NCBI GenBank assembly: GCA_009838465.1
Contig: VXRN01000015.1
Location: 1 to 64,000, forward strand
Direction of reading: 5' to 3'
DNA length: 64,000 nt
Source of the DNA: Dehalococcoidia bacterium
GTDB lineage: Bacteria; Chloroflexota; Dehalococcoidia; Lucifugimonadales; UBA1123
Part shown: one piece after another, positions 25,840 through 35,179 of the stretch
Numbering within the stretch: the stretch's first letter is position 1
How the letters are laid out: the number at the start of each line of letters is the position of its first letter
The notes under the pieces: model-generated
The model's input: only the letters and a program-made list of their open reading frames with translations
Told to the model about the DNA's origin: nothing
Database searches by the model: none
Made by a program: the position numbers and the translations under genes

Positions 25840-28800
25840 ATGGCTAAGGAAGAAAGCTACCCTACCAGACTTCTCAACGATAGCCCTGCCGACAAAGATG
25901 CGTTCGGAGGGCATGAGCGCGTCGCTCGTGCCATCGCGGAAGTAGTGCGGACTGAAGACGGCGGCAGATCTATCGGTCTTGAAGGAGGATGGGGCACTGG
26001 CAAATCCACGATCGTCAAACTTACCACGGACATACTTGATCAACGAAGAGATGGCGACTACAAGGTTGCTGTATTCGATACCTGGGCTCATCAGGACGAT
26101 CCACTTCGACGGACATTCTTGGAAAATCTCATTAAACGGCTCCAAGAGATCGGATGGGTGAAAGGAGCAAAATGGGATCAACGTACAGACGAACTTGCTA
26201 GACGCCGGCGCGAAGAAACAACGAGTGTGATACCCAGATTAACTGGTTGGGGCTTTGCGTTCGCCTTTACCCTGCTAGCCATAGCTCCAGGATCAGCCCT
26301 GATGGCTGCCGGCGCAACACTCTTAGCTGCCAAGGATCCAGATGAATCCTTGGCAGCTTGGCTGTTAGTAGCTGGCAGTGCTGCGGCTTTCGCGCCAGCG
26401 GTCTTTTTCGCCATCAGGACAGTGATTCGACTATGTGTTCGACTCTGGAGATTGATATTCAAGTCAGTGGGAAGTGATGAGGAATTGGGTCTAAGCGAGC
26501 TTCCATCCCTGGTGACCGGACAAGCTTCAACGAAGTCGAAGAGCGTAGTGTTTCAAACTCCAGATCCCACCTCTGTTGAGTTCGAATCAATATTTGGTGA
26601 ACTCCTCAATGATGCCCTAAAGCCAAAGAGACGCAAGTTGCTTCTGGTCATAGATAACTTAGATCGAGTGCAATCTTCAGATGCACTCTCGATCTGGTCC
26701 ACCCTACAGACGTTCCTCGGGCATAGTGACTACACCCAAGCCGAATGGATTAATCGCCTCTGGGTACTAATTCCATACGATGGCGATGCGATACTTCGTC
26801 TCTGGGACGGTTCGAGCAGAGACGGCACGGAATCCGAGGATGGCACTGTCCCAGATCCAGCCAAGTCATTTCTGGACAAGACCTTTCAGTTACGGTTCAC
26901 GGTTCCTCCGCTCTTGCTCTTGAACTGGCGCGAATTCCTTCAAAAAACCCTCCAACAGGCGTTCCCGGGTCACCAAGAGGCAGACTTTGATGGCGTGTAC
27001 CGGATCTTTGCCGTCGAAGGCGGACTTGAGAAGTCAGCGCCTACTCCCCGAGACCTTAAGCTTTTCGTCAACCAGATAGGAATTCTACATAGGGTATGGC
27101 AGGACAGATTCCCGCTTTCACATCTTGCTTGCTATGTACTCCTTCAGAAAAAAGGCAGAGATGTACGCACCTTGCTTCTCTCCGGAATTGACTGGCAGCT
27201 TGCAAGTCAGACAATTGGAAACAACTGGAGAGAAGTCCTTGCGGCGCTTCACTTCGGTGTCCCTCCACAGGAGGCGCGTCAGCTCCTATTGAGAGGCCCT
27301 ATTGAAAATGCACTTGGGAAGGGCGACGGGTGTGGGTTATCGGAGCTAGAGGGACGTCATCCTGAAGGTTTCTGGATCGTGCTTGAAGACACTCTACGCG
27401 CGGACAGCTGGGCCAACGTGGAACCTATTCAGTTTGCGCACATAGCCATTGCTCTTTCAGATAGTCGACTCATTGCTCAAAACGGCAGCCGGCAAGAAGC
27501 AACCAATCTCCAGTCAAGCATACAAACCGCTGCCGCCATGGTGCGATCTTGGGCCCCATTTGATAAGACAACTGCGGAAGGCATGGTTGCAGTTGCACAT
27601 CTGGTGAGAGATTTGGATGAAGTAGTCCCGGCTCTTCTATCGGGAGCGTCGAGCACCACAGTCGAAGAGTCAGGAAATGCCCCAGGCGTATGGATGACTT
27701 CTGTTTTCACACTCATTAAGGGCTTGTTAGATCTTGATCTCTCAAGTCAGATGGAGAAAGGCATCAGTGTTCCATTGAGTGTCCAAGACTGGCTCAACGC
27801 ATCAACGGAGGTAGCGGAGTCTGATCCGGACGGCCAACTATTGCAGTACCTCAACCTGCAAGCCATCTCACAGATTGACGAACAGATGGCTCAGTATATT
27901 GGCAGCAACCGAATGGACGTAAGCATACTAAACGCGGCAAATGCTGCACTTATGACAAAGTCTAGGGGCAGTATGGCTGATACAGCGGGAGCAGCGTTCT
28001 CGCGTGTCCGATCGGGTCAATCGTTTCAACTCGACCAGCTTTCCTCCATTTTAAAAATGCTTCGTTTCTCAAAAGAAGCAGGTCTCATCACACAAGATCA
28101 GCTTGTGGAACTTGCCAGGAGTGGCTACTACCTACACTACTTGTATTACGCTGTTGCAGAAGGACATTCGGAATCGATAGGAGAGTGCATGTTCGGTCAC
28201 TTGCAATTCTTTCCTGATGCAAGCCAACATGGTCAAGTCGGCAATTCCAGAGTTGGACACGATAGACTCACTCGCATCCTCCAACACCCGGACACCGTAC
28301 CTAGCGCCGTGGACTACTTCACTAGCATAGTGAAGCAAGCCCAACAGCTACCTGTTGTATTTGAAATGGCTGCTGCCGTACAGCCTGTCAGCCCATTTGT
28401 GGCAAAGGTTCTGAGGACACTTCTCATTTCCGGAGATGTTACTAAACCTCATAGCCTGGTGAGGACACATTGGCAGGTTATTCAGAACGTCTTGAGAAAC
28501 CAGGAAGACGACTCACCAAGTTTCGAAGTATTCCTGACAGAGTTGCCTGAACTTGACAATCTCGTTGCCAGTGTCGTGGATGGCGACTTTGATGTCAGTG
28601 AGGGTGGTCTGTACAGTGTTCTGCTGAGAATCAGCGATGACACAGATTTTCGCAGTTGGTGTACAAATCGTCTGTCCAATTTCAGTCAGGACATATGGTC
28701 ATCGGAAATAACCTCAGGGGGCGAACTCGTTGAGCTTGTCACTGAATTGAAAGCACGAGGGGCTCACATAGACCTCGGGAGCACATACTTTGATGCTCTC

Positions 28801-29253
28801 ATCGATCATGCCGAGAAAATCGCGGAAGGCCAGGACATGCTTCCTCCCGACGATAACTGGCACGAGCGCTTAACCCTCCTTAACCCTGACCAACAGAAGC
28901 TATTTCCCCGTCGAGCATACAGAATACTTGAGGAGTCGAACGGCAGAGCAAGTGCAGGGTTCTTCAACTTGTTCGGCGATATGATTTCTGATCGGCAACT
29001 CCTAGCAAACGAACAGAGATTTATTGACCGAGTTTGCACGCCTATCTTGGAAACGGAAAATGTGGCTGGAATGGCATGGGTAGCCGGAATCGCGAAATCC
29101 ATTCCCAAGCTACTGCGAGAGCATGGTGATCAGGCTGCTGCCAACGACTTCAAGGATCGGGTTCAAAATCATCTCTACAATAAACAAGATGACGACCCGA
29201 TATTCTCTGACCTGAAAACAATTGGAAAGAGCCTCAGGATCAAGGTGCCTTAG
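25840..29253 (+). CDS. KAP family P-loop NTPase with membrane insertion
   Basis: The 1137-aa protein has the KAP NTPase domain: Walker A GGWGTGKST (49-57), DTWAHQDDPLRR (80-91), a membrane-insert hairpin (about 136-164 and 172-198) between Walker A and B, and Walker B LLLVIDNLDR (267-276). The long C-terminal half (about 420-1137) is alpha-helical and unrecognised. Bacterial KAP NTPases are often membrane-anchored and linked to phage exclusion (PifA of F plasmid is a member). Base composition is clearly lower in GC and richer in A/T-ending codons than flanking genes, which suggests horizontal acquisition. It is followed by a hairpin and an opposing ASCH gene. An antiphage role is inferred. 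Confidence 0.82.
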   Translation: MAKEESYPTRLLNDSPADKDAFGGHERVARAIAEVVRTEDGGRSIGLEGGWGTGKSTIVKLTTDILDQRRDGDYKVAVFDTWAHQDDPLRRTFLENLIKRLQEIGWVKGAKWDQRTDELARRRREETTSVIPRLTGWGFAFAFTLLAIAPGSALMAAGATLLAAKDPDESLAAWLLVAGSAAAFAPAVFFAIRTVIRLCVRLWRLIFKSVGSDEELGLSELPSLVTGQASTKSKSVVFQTPDPTSVEFESIFGELLNDALKPKRRKLLLVIDNLDRVQSSDALSIWSTLQTFLGHSDYTQAEWINRLWVLIPYDGDAILRLWDGSSRDGTESEDGTVPDPAKSFLDKTFQLRFTVPPLLLLNWREFLQKTLQQAFPGHQEADFDGVYRIFAVEGGLEKSAPTPRDLKLFVNQIGILHRVWQDRFPLSHLACYVLLQKKGRDVRTLLLSGIDWQLASQTIGNNWREVLAALHFGVPPQEARQLLLRGPIENALGKGDGCGLSELEGRHPEGFWIVLEDTLRADSWANVEPIQFAHIAIALSDSRLIAQNGSRQEATNLQSSIQTAAAMVRSWAPFDKTTAEGMVAVAHLVRDLDEVVPALLSGASSTTVEESGNAPGVWMTSVFTLIKGLLDLDLSSQMEKGISVPLSVQDWLNASTEVAESDPDGQLLQYLNLQAISQIDEQMAQYIGSNRMDVSILNAANAALMTKSRGSMADTAGAAFSRVRSGQSFQLDQLSSILKMLRFSKEAGLITQDQLVELARSGYYLHYLYYAVAEGHSESIGECMFGHLQFFPDASQHGQVGNSRVGHDRLTRILQHPDTVPSAVDYFTSIVKQAQQLPVVFEMAAAVQPVSPFVAKVLRTLLISGDVTKPHSLVRTHWQVIQNVLRNQEDDSPSFEVFLTELPELDNLVASVVDGDFDVSEGGLYSVLLRISDDTDFRSWCTNRLSNFSQDIWSSEITSGGELVELVTELKARGAHIDLGSTYFDALIDHAEKIAEGQDMLPPDDNWHERLTLLNPDQQKLFPRRAYRILEESNGRASAGFFNLFGDMISDRQLLANEQRFIDRVCTPILETENVAGMAWVAGIAKSIPKLLREHGDQAAANDFKDRVQNHLYNKQDDDPIFSDLKTIGKSLRIKVP

Positions 29254-29285
29254 CGCGACGATTCCGAACAGAATCGCATCGCTAA
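29250..29285 (+). terminator. Hairpin at the end of the KAP gene
   Basis: TTAGCG/CGCTAA outer arms and CGATTC/GAATCG inner arms form an interrupted 12-bp hairpin with a CGAACA loop. It includes the TAG stop codon. There is no clear T tract, so it may be a terminator or an RNA-stability element. Confidence 0.45.
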
Positions 29286-29414
29286 TGTCCTGACTCTCCC
29301 TCTGTCGTATAGTTGTGGCACATATAATTTCCGATCTGTTGCTTCAACGGAAGGTGTTGCTAGGATTTCAACCATTTTTAGTTGACATAAGGAACATAGC
29401 GCGAACCCATCCGA

Positions 29415-29900
29415 TTATGCGGACAACCCCGCCTCTACCACCGCCGGCAGCGTCCAGACGCCCTGCCGCCCGTTTATCGAGACCGGGTCCACCCGCCGCA
29501 CATCCTGGAACACCCACATCCACCTGTCCACTGAAAAGTCGCCGTAGGGGTCCGTCTTTAAGACCGCCTCGTACTCCGGCGCATCGCCGAGCTCCCCGAA
29601 CCCACGGCAGTTGACCAGTCCATTCGAGTCCGGCTCGCTCACCACCTGCATGCACTCGATCAGCCGGCCCGTCGCAACGACCGCGCCCATCGGCATCGAG
29701 TGAGAACTTCCGGCGCGCTGGAGAACGACCCGCTGTACTTCGATGTTCCAGTCGGTGGGTCGAGGCTCGCGTTTTCCCGCGTGGATAGCTATGCGCTGGC
29801 CTATCAGGTTCCTGGGAGCTGCCCAGGAGCGGGTCTCGATGTTCTTGAGTCCCCAGGCCATAAGCTGCGCCCAGGGTTGGTGAAGGGTCAAGGCTCTCAC
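29415..29900 (-). CDS. ASCH-domain protein
   Basis: The 161-aa protein starts VRALTLHQPWAQLMAWGLKNIETRSW, the typical opening of ASCH (PUA-like, RNA-binding or nucleobase-binding) proteins, followed by LIGQRIAIHAGKR and an AVVATGRLIECMQV strand. ASCH proteins are thought to bind RNA; one group hydrolyses N4-acetylcytidine. GTG 29900 is chosen as start because GGAGG lies 8 bp upstream; the frame extends to 30008 but that part is not family-like. It converges on the KAP gene and may belong to the same island. Confidence 0.75.
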   Translation of the reverse strand: MRALTLHQPWAQLMAWGLKNIETRSWAAPRNLIGQRIAIHAGKREPRPTDWNIEVQRVVLQRAGSSHSMPMGAVVATGRLIECMQVVSEPDSNGLVNCRGFGELGDAPEYEAVLKTDPYGDFSVDRWMWVFQDVRRVDPVSINGRQGVWTLPAVVEAGLSA

Positions 29901-30240
29901 AGTTCCCACCTCCCTCCAAAGCTCCGAACACGTTCCTGCGGCGATGGTTCTCATTAGAAAGAGCGAGGCCGACGAAGTGAAAGTTCGGCGGCCCCTGGAC
30001 TGCGCCAACTATGGATGAAGGGCAGCTTGCGCTTTATCCTAGTCCGATTTTCTCCCAGACGCAACTGTGCGCCGCGTTACCGTCTTCAGGGGCAGTCCCT
30101 TTCGTTGCTGAACTCTCCCGAATTCGTCGGCTCAATCGGCTCTCAATTCACTACGCATTCGATCCCATGATTTGCTAAACTTATAGTATGAATCATACGA
30201 CTTATACCCGGACAGGCATAAACGGGATGTTATCTATGGC
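29901..30240. other. Intergenic, no gene seen
   Basis: This upstream half of a 570-bp spacer holds no supported ORF. It includes a near-perfect 13-bp palindrome GTATGAATCATAC (30187-30199) beside AT-rich sequence, possibly an operator for the ASCH gene or a promoter remnant. Confidence 0.4.
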
Positions 30241-30400
30241 GATTTTCTCGGCTGGAAAAATTCTCTTCTAGCTACAAATGCTGGTGAATGCTGGTCAAAT
30301 GCAGGTGGAGGATCACCTGCATCGGCCACCAGCACATCACCTGCAGACACCTGCAGAATCCACCAGCAGAAAAGCAATTATTATAAATATACCTTTATGC
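30241..30400 (+). repeat. Iterated-word element A
   Basis: The left end contains AAAAATTCTCTTCTAGCTA. A cluster of short words follows at 10-bp periodicity: TGCTGGT (30279, 30289), ATGCAGGTG (30299) pairing with CACCTGCAT (30314) as a 9-bp hairpin, CACCAGCA (30327, 30361) and CACCTGCA (30338, 30348). The right end is CCACCAGCA...AATTATTATAAAT and then TTTATGCAC. The same ends, with different inner words, occur in the reverse strand at 44041-44200. The TATAAAT at its right end may be the -10 box of the DM13 gene. Confidence 0.6.
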
Positions 30401-30471
30401 ACACTATCAATTCAGCCTACTGATGATACGAACGGTTAGTCAGCCAAAAAGCCCCTGACGGAGTTGACGCC

Positions 30472-31056
30472 ATGACATTGAAAAAGACACTCATTGGAGT
30501 CGCAGTAATAGTCGTGATCGCGGGCGCGGCCTTCGCATGGTGGCTGCTGTCCCCGCTCTTTCTGAACACAACCGTCGAGGAGGAATTCCCCTTCTCGGCC
30601 ACCGCCGATATGCCCGTCGGAATGACACAGACCGAGGCCGAGGACATCATGCAGGGCATGGCCAAGGTGGACATGGAAGAGATGGAGGAGATGCCCGACG
30701 AGATGGCCCAGGCCGTGGCGCTGTCGTCCGGTATGTTCAGGGACGCCGACAGCTTCCACAAGGGCAGCGGCACGGCGACCATTTACAGGCTGCCCGACGG
30801 CATGGGCGCGCTTCGCTTCGAGAACCTGGACGTAACCAACGGCCCCGACCTGCGAGTGCTTCTATCCACACATCCCGACCCGCAGAACAAGGCGGAGTTG
30901 AACGAGGCCGGGTATATCCACATCGAAAAGCTCAAGGGCAACCGCGGCAATCAGAACTACGAGCTGCCCGCCGACGCCGACCTGGAGTCCTTCGGCTCTG
31001 TCATCATATACTGTATGCCCTTCCACGTCATCTTCAGCGTCGCTCCGCTACAGTAA
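30472..31056 (+). CDS. DM13-domain membrane-anchored protein
   Basis: The 194-aa protein has an N-terminal signal anchor (about 6-28: TLIGVAVIVVIAGAAFAWWL) and a C-terminal DM13 domain (about 85-194): GMFRDADSFHKGSGTATIY, LRFENLDVTNGPDLRVLLS, KGNRGNQNYELP and VIIYCMPFHVIFS, with the family's conserved Cys. DM13 is proposed to act in electron transfer or redox signalling at the cell surface. The linker is Met/Glu-rich (about 50-75). ATG start with GGAG 9 bp upstream; element A lies upstream. Confidence 0.88.
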   Translation: MTLKKTLIGVAVIVVIAGAAFAWWLLSPLFLNTTVEEEFPFSATADMPVGMTQTEAEDIMQGMAKVDMEEMEEMPDEMAQAVALSSGMFRDADSFHKGSGTATIYRLPDGMGALRFENLDVTNGPDLRVLLSTHPDPQNKAELNEAGYIHIEKLKGNRGNQNYELPADADLESFGSVIIYCMPFHVIFSVAPLQ

Positions 31057-31150
31057 TCCGGGTGGGAACGATAACCCCAACCGAGAGATTGGTCTGAACT
31101 GGCCCAAATCCGCAGCCTCGCGCCTTGCGAGCGGGTAGTGGGTGCGGTGT

Positions 31151-31156
31151 TATAAT
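31151..31156 (+). promoter_or_regulatory. -10 box of dnaE
   Basis: TATAAT lies 59 bp before the TTG start of dnaE. The best -35 candidate, TTGCGA (31125-31130), is 20 bp away, so only the -10 is supported. Confidence 0.4.
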
Positions 31157-31214
31157 TGCCTGAGAGGGTCGGAGCCGCATGTCAGTCTGAAATCCGAACC
31201 GATGGAGCGCCAAT

Positions 31215-34200
31215 TTGTTCAGCCACCTCCACGTTCACACCGAGTTCTCCATGCTCGACGGCCTGAGCAGGCTGGACCCCTTGGTCGCTCGCGCCAAAGA
31301 GCTTGGAATGGACAGCCTGGCCATAACCGACCACGGCGGCATGTACGGCGCGATAGACTTCTACCGCAAGGCGAAGTCCGAAGGCATCCGTCCCATCGTC
31401 GGATGCGAGATGTACGTTGCGCCGGGCAGCAGGCACGAGCGCAACCCCAACGAGCGCAGCCCCTACCACATGACCGTTCTCGCCAAGAACAACGTGGGCT
31501 ACCAGAACCTCGCCAAGCTCATAACCATGTCCCACCTGGAGGGCTTCTACTACAAGCCCCGCGTGGACCGCGAGATACTCGAACGCCACCACGAGGGCCT
31601 GATAGTCATGTCCGGCTGCCCCAGCGGTGAGGTACCCACGCTCATAACCCAGGGCCGCATGGACGAAGCCCGCGCCACCGCCAACTGGTACCGGGAGGTG
31701 TTCGGAGACTACTACCTCGAGTTCATGCGCCACGGCGACGTTCCCGAACTGCCCCAGATAAACAAGAGTCTGCTCGACATACACAAAGACCTTGGCATCC
31801 CCGTCGTCGCCACAAACGACTCACACTACGTCCACAAGCATGAGGCGCACCTCCAGGATGTCCTCATCTGTATCCATACCAACACCAATATCCAGGACGA
31901 AAAGCGCCTCCGCATGGCAGAGGACTCGTACTACCTGACGAGCCCGGGCGAGATGAAGGATCTGTTCAATGACCTCCCCGAGGCGGTCACGAACACCCAG
32001 AAGGTCGCCGAGATGTGCGACCTGGACATTGACTTCAAGCAGCTCCGGCTGCCCCAATACACCGTCCCCGAAGGCGTCACCCCGTTCGAGTACCTGTCCA
32101 ACCTGTGTTGGGATGGGCTGAAACGGCGACTCCCCAACGCGGGCGAGGAAGAGAAGAAGCGACTCGAATACGAACTCGAAGTCATACGACAGACCAGCTT
32201 CGACAACTACTTCCTGGTCGTGTGGGACATCGCCCGTTTCGTGCGTGAGAACGACATCTTCTTCGCGGTGCGCGGCAGCGCCGCCGCCAGCCTGACGCTC
32301 TTCTGCCTCGGCGTCACCAACGTGAACCCTCTTCCGTACCGGCTCGTCTTCGAGCGTTTCCTCAACCTGGAACGCAAGGAAATGCCCGACATAGACATGG
32401 ACTTCCAGGACGACCGGCGCGAAGAGGTCATCAACTACGTCGTGCAGAAGTACGGACGCGAACACGTCGCCCACATCATCACGTTCGGCACGCTCGGCGC
32501 ACGCGCCGCGATCCGGGACGTCGGTCGCGCTCTTGGCATGACCTACGGCGACGTTGACCGCGTCGCCCGCATGATACCCACCAGGCTCGGCATCACCCTG
32601 GACGACGCCAAGGCGGACCCCGAATCCGAGCTTGCCGAGGCAATCGAATCCGACGATGCCATCCGCAACCTGGTCGAGACCGCCCAGGGGCTGGAAGGCG
32701 TCACTCGGCACTCCAGCACCCATGCCGCCGGAGTCGTCATTTCCCAGCAGCCCCTTGACGAGATAGTGCCATTGCAGCGTCCCCAGAAGGCGGACGACAG
32801 CGGCTCGGTCGCCACTACCACCCAGTACGCGATGGAGCCGGTCGCCGCGCTGGGACTGCTCAAGCTGGACTTCCTCGGCCTCGTGAACCTGACGGTGCTC
32901 GCCAAGGCCCGCGACCTGATAGCGGAGAGACACGGCATACACTTTGACCTGGTGGACATCCCCCTCGACGACGCCAGGACCTTCGATCTGCTCTCTCGCG
33001 GCGACACCGCAGGAGTGTTCCAGTTGGAAGGCGGCGGGATGACGCGCTACATCAAGGAACTCAAGCCCAGCGCCCTCGCCGACGTGGCCGCCATGATAGC
33101 GCTCTACCGCCCGGGCCCCATGGAACACATCTCGACGTTCATAGACGCCAAGCACGGGCGGCGAGCGGTGTCCTATCTGCACCCCGCCCTCGAGGAGATA
33201 CTCGAAGAGACCTACGGCGTCATCGTCTATCAGGACCAGGTACTCCATATAGCCAGGACATTCGCCGGGTACACGCTGGGCGAGGCGGACATCGTTCGCA
33301 AGGCGATGGGCAAGAAGATCCCGGAGATAATGGCGCAGGAGAAGGAGAAGTTCATCGAGGGCGCGCTCGACCAGGGCTTCGACCAGGAGCTTGCGGATAA
33401 GGTATTCGGTCTCGTCGAGCCGTTCGCCGGATACGCCTTCAACAAGGCGCACAGCGTCAGCTACGGACTAATCTCCTACTGGACCGCCTACCTGAAGGCG
33501 AACTACACCGCCGAGTACATGGTATCCCTGCTCAACTCATACGTCGGACACAACGACCGCATCAACTCCGCGGTCGCCGAGTGTCAGAGATTAAAGATAC
33601 CCGTCCTTTCGCCCAGCATCAACAGGGGCCGTGCCGAGTTCACAATAGAGGCCGGGCAGGATGGCAGCGACGCCATTCGCTTCGGTATGGGTGCGGTCAA
33701 GGGCGTCGGCGCGTCCGCGCTCGAAGCGGTCATAGAGTCCAGGGACAAGACCGGGCCCTTCGACTCCATCGAGCATATGTGCCGAGAGGCCGATATGGGC
33801 GGTGTGAATCGCAAGACGCTGGAATCGCTCGTAAAGGTGGGCGCCCTGGACGATTTCGGCGACCGCGCCGCGCTGCTCGAATCTGTGGACAGGATAGTCG
33901 GCCTCGCCCAGAGTGAGGCCAACCTGAAGAACTCCGACCAGTCCTCTATGTTCGACCTGTTTGGAGAATCCGTAACCGCGCCGCTTGCCGACATAGCGCT
34001 CCCCGACATCACCGCATCCGACCGCGAACGGGACGAGTGGGAACGCGAACTGCTGGGAATGTCGCTGTCCAACATCAACATACTGGCAAGCCTGCTCTCG
34101 GTCACAGACTCAGAGCACATCGTGTTCAGAAGCGACATACAGCCCGAAATGGCCGGTAAGAAGGTCTCGCTGGTCGGTCAGATATCCAGCGTTACCCGAA

Positions 34201-34949
34201 GGTTCACCCGTCAGAACAAGCCTTTCGTAATTGCCACGCTCGGCCTGATGGATGGGCAGATCGAGGTCTTCGTGTGGGAAGACAAGCTGGAAGACACGGA
34301 TGGACTGTGGGAAGAAGGCAAGATAGTAGTCATTGGAGGCTCCGTGAGAACGCGCGACGATGAGATCAGCATAAACTGCTATGAAGCGGGCGAATATACC
34401 CCGGCGACTGACGCTTCGGCCGCCGGAGCCGACGACGCTCGCATCCAGCCCGCTTCCCAGATGAATGAAACGCCTGCGTCCAATGGACAGGAACCCCCAT
34501 CCGGAGCCGTCAAGGAGAACGGAGCCGCCTACTCCAACGGTCACTCGGAACCCACTGAGCCTGCCGCTGCTGACGCTAAGACCAACGGATCTGTCAAGCT
34601 GCCCAGAGAGACCAACGGCGCGGCGTCCGCGCATTCCGAGACCAACGGCCATTCCAAGCCCGCCACAGGATTGGCCCACTCACAGGCGCAAGTTCCCTGC
34701 AGGCTCAACCTGAGAATCCGCGAGACCGACAGCGCGGTGGACGACCAGATGATGCTCGACGACGTGAAGCGCAAGCTGCTCGACTACGAGGGCAAAGACG
34801 AAGTGATGCTCGAAATTGCGTCGGGAGGCGCTATATACCGGATGGAATGGGCGTCTATCCATGTTTCCGTCTGCGACGAGCTCACCGACGAACTTTCGAG
34901 CATATTGGAGGGGGCAGGCTCAGTCAGCGTAGAGGCTGTACGAACTTGA
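31215..34949 (+). CDS. dnaE: DNA polymerase III alpha subunit
   Basis: The 1244-aa protein is the replicative polymerase catalytic subunit. The PHP domain (about 1-200) starts MFSHLHVHTEFSMLDG and has TDHGGM. The palm holds the catalytic Asp motif PDIDMDFQDDRRE (near 394-406). After the helix-hairpin-helix region comes an OB fold (VSLVGQISSVTRRFTRQNKPF). Residues about 1070-1155 form an Asn-Gly/Thr/Ser/Pro-rich linker with repeated NG words, followed by an unusual about 85-aa C-terminal domain. Start is TTG 31215 with GGAG 7 bp upstream; no in-frame ATG exists closer. The last codon overlaps the next gene. Confidence 0.95.
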   Translation: MFSHLHVHTEFSMLDGLSRLDPLVARAKELGMDSLAITDHGGMYGAIDFYRKAKSEGIRPIVGCEMYVAPGSRHERNPNERSPYHMTVLAKNNVGYQNLAKLITMSHLEGFYYKPRVDREILERHHEGLIVMSGCPSGEVPTLITQGRMDEARATANWYREVFGDYYLEFMRHGDVPELPQINKSLLDIHKDLGIPVVATNDSHYVHKHEAHLQDVLICIHTNTNIQDEKRLRMAEDSYYLTSPGEMKDLFNDLPEAVTNTQKVAEMCDLDIDFKQLRLPQYTVPEGVTPFEYLSNLCWDGLKRRLPNAGEEEKKRLEYELEVIRQTSFDNYFLVVWDIARFVRENDIFFAVRGSAAASLTLFCLGVTNVNPLPYRLVFERFLNLERKEMPDIDMDFQDDRREEVINYVVQKYGREHVAHIITFGTLGARAAIRDVGRALGMTYGDVDRVARMIPTRLGITLDDAKADPESELAEAIESDDAIRNLVETAQGLEGVTRHSSTHAAGVVISQQPLDEIVPLQRPQKADDSGSVATTTQYAMEPVAALGLLKLDFLGLVNLTVLAKARDLIAERHGIHFDLVDIPLDDARTFDLLSRGDTAGVFQLEGGGMTRYIKELKPSALADVAAMIALYRPGPMEHISTFIDAKHGRRAVSYLHPALEEILEETYGVIVYQDQVLHIARTFAGYTLGEADIVRKAMGKKIPEIMAQEKEKFIEGALDQGFDQELADKVFGLVEPFAGYAFNKAHSVSYGLISYWTAYLKANYTAEYMVSLLNSYVGHNDRINSAVAECQRLKIPVLSPSINRGRAEFTIEAGQDGSDAIRFGMGAVKGVGASALEAVIESRDKTGPFDSIEHMCREADMGGVNRKTLESLVKVGALDDFGDRAALLESVDRIVGLAQSEANLKNSDQSSMFDLFGESVTAPLADIALPDITASDRERDEWERELLGMSLSNINILASLLSVTDSEHIVFRSDIQPEMAGKKVSLVGQISSVTRRFTRQNKPFVIATLGLMDGQIEVFVWEDKLEDTDGLWEEGKIVVIGGSVRTRDDEISINCYEAGEYTPATDASAAGADDARIQPASQMNETPASNGQEPPSGAVKENGAAYSNGHSEPTEPAAADAKTNGSVKLPRETNGAASAHSETNGHSKPATGLAHSQAQVPCRLNLRIRETDSAVDDQMMLDDVKRKLLDYEGKDEVMLEIASGGAIYRMEWASIHVSVCDELTDELSSILEGAGSVSVEAVRT

Positions 34950-35176
34950 GGTGGGTAACGCTGGTTACGGCCCCCGACCAGTTGGCCGCGGAGATGTGGA
35001 GCGAACTGCTGAACCAGCATGGGATTCCGACTCTCGTCCGTCCGGGCGATACGTCGTCGTTTCTCGGCGTGTCCGCGTACCCGTGTCGGATTCTGGTGGA
35101 CGACGAATATCTGGACGAGGCGCGCCAGTTTCTAAGGGACGAACTTGGCGTCACAACCGACGAATCTGAGTCCTGA
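34946..35176 (+). CDS. DUF2007 (putative signal-transducing) protein
   Basis: This 76-aa protein contains LVTAPDQLAAEMWSELLNQHGIPTLVR and the SAYPCRILVDDEYLDEARQFL core of DUF2007, a small ferredoxin-like fold also found in PII-like contexts. Function unknown. TTG 34946 is inferred as start because it overlaps the dnaE stop (TTGA); longer frames upstream lie inside dnaE. Confidence 0.75.
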   Translation: MRWVTLVTAPDQLAAEMWSELLNQHGIPTLVRPGDTSSFLGVSAYPCRILVDDEYLDEARQFLRDELGVTTDESES

Positions 35177-35179
35177 TTC

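Noticed and set aside
31821-33452. 543-aa minus-strand frame over dnaE
   Set aside because: Shadow of dnaE, rich in Val/Glu/His, with no recognisable domain.
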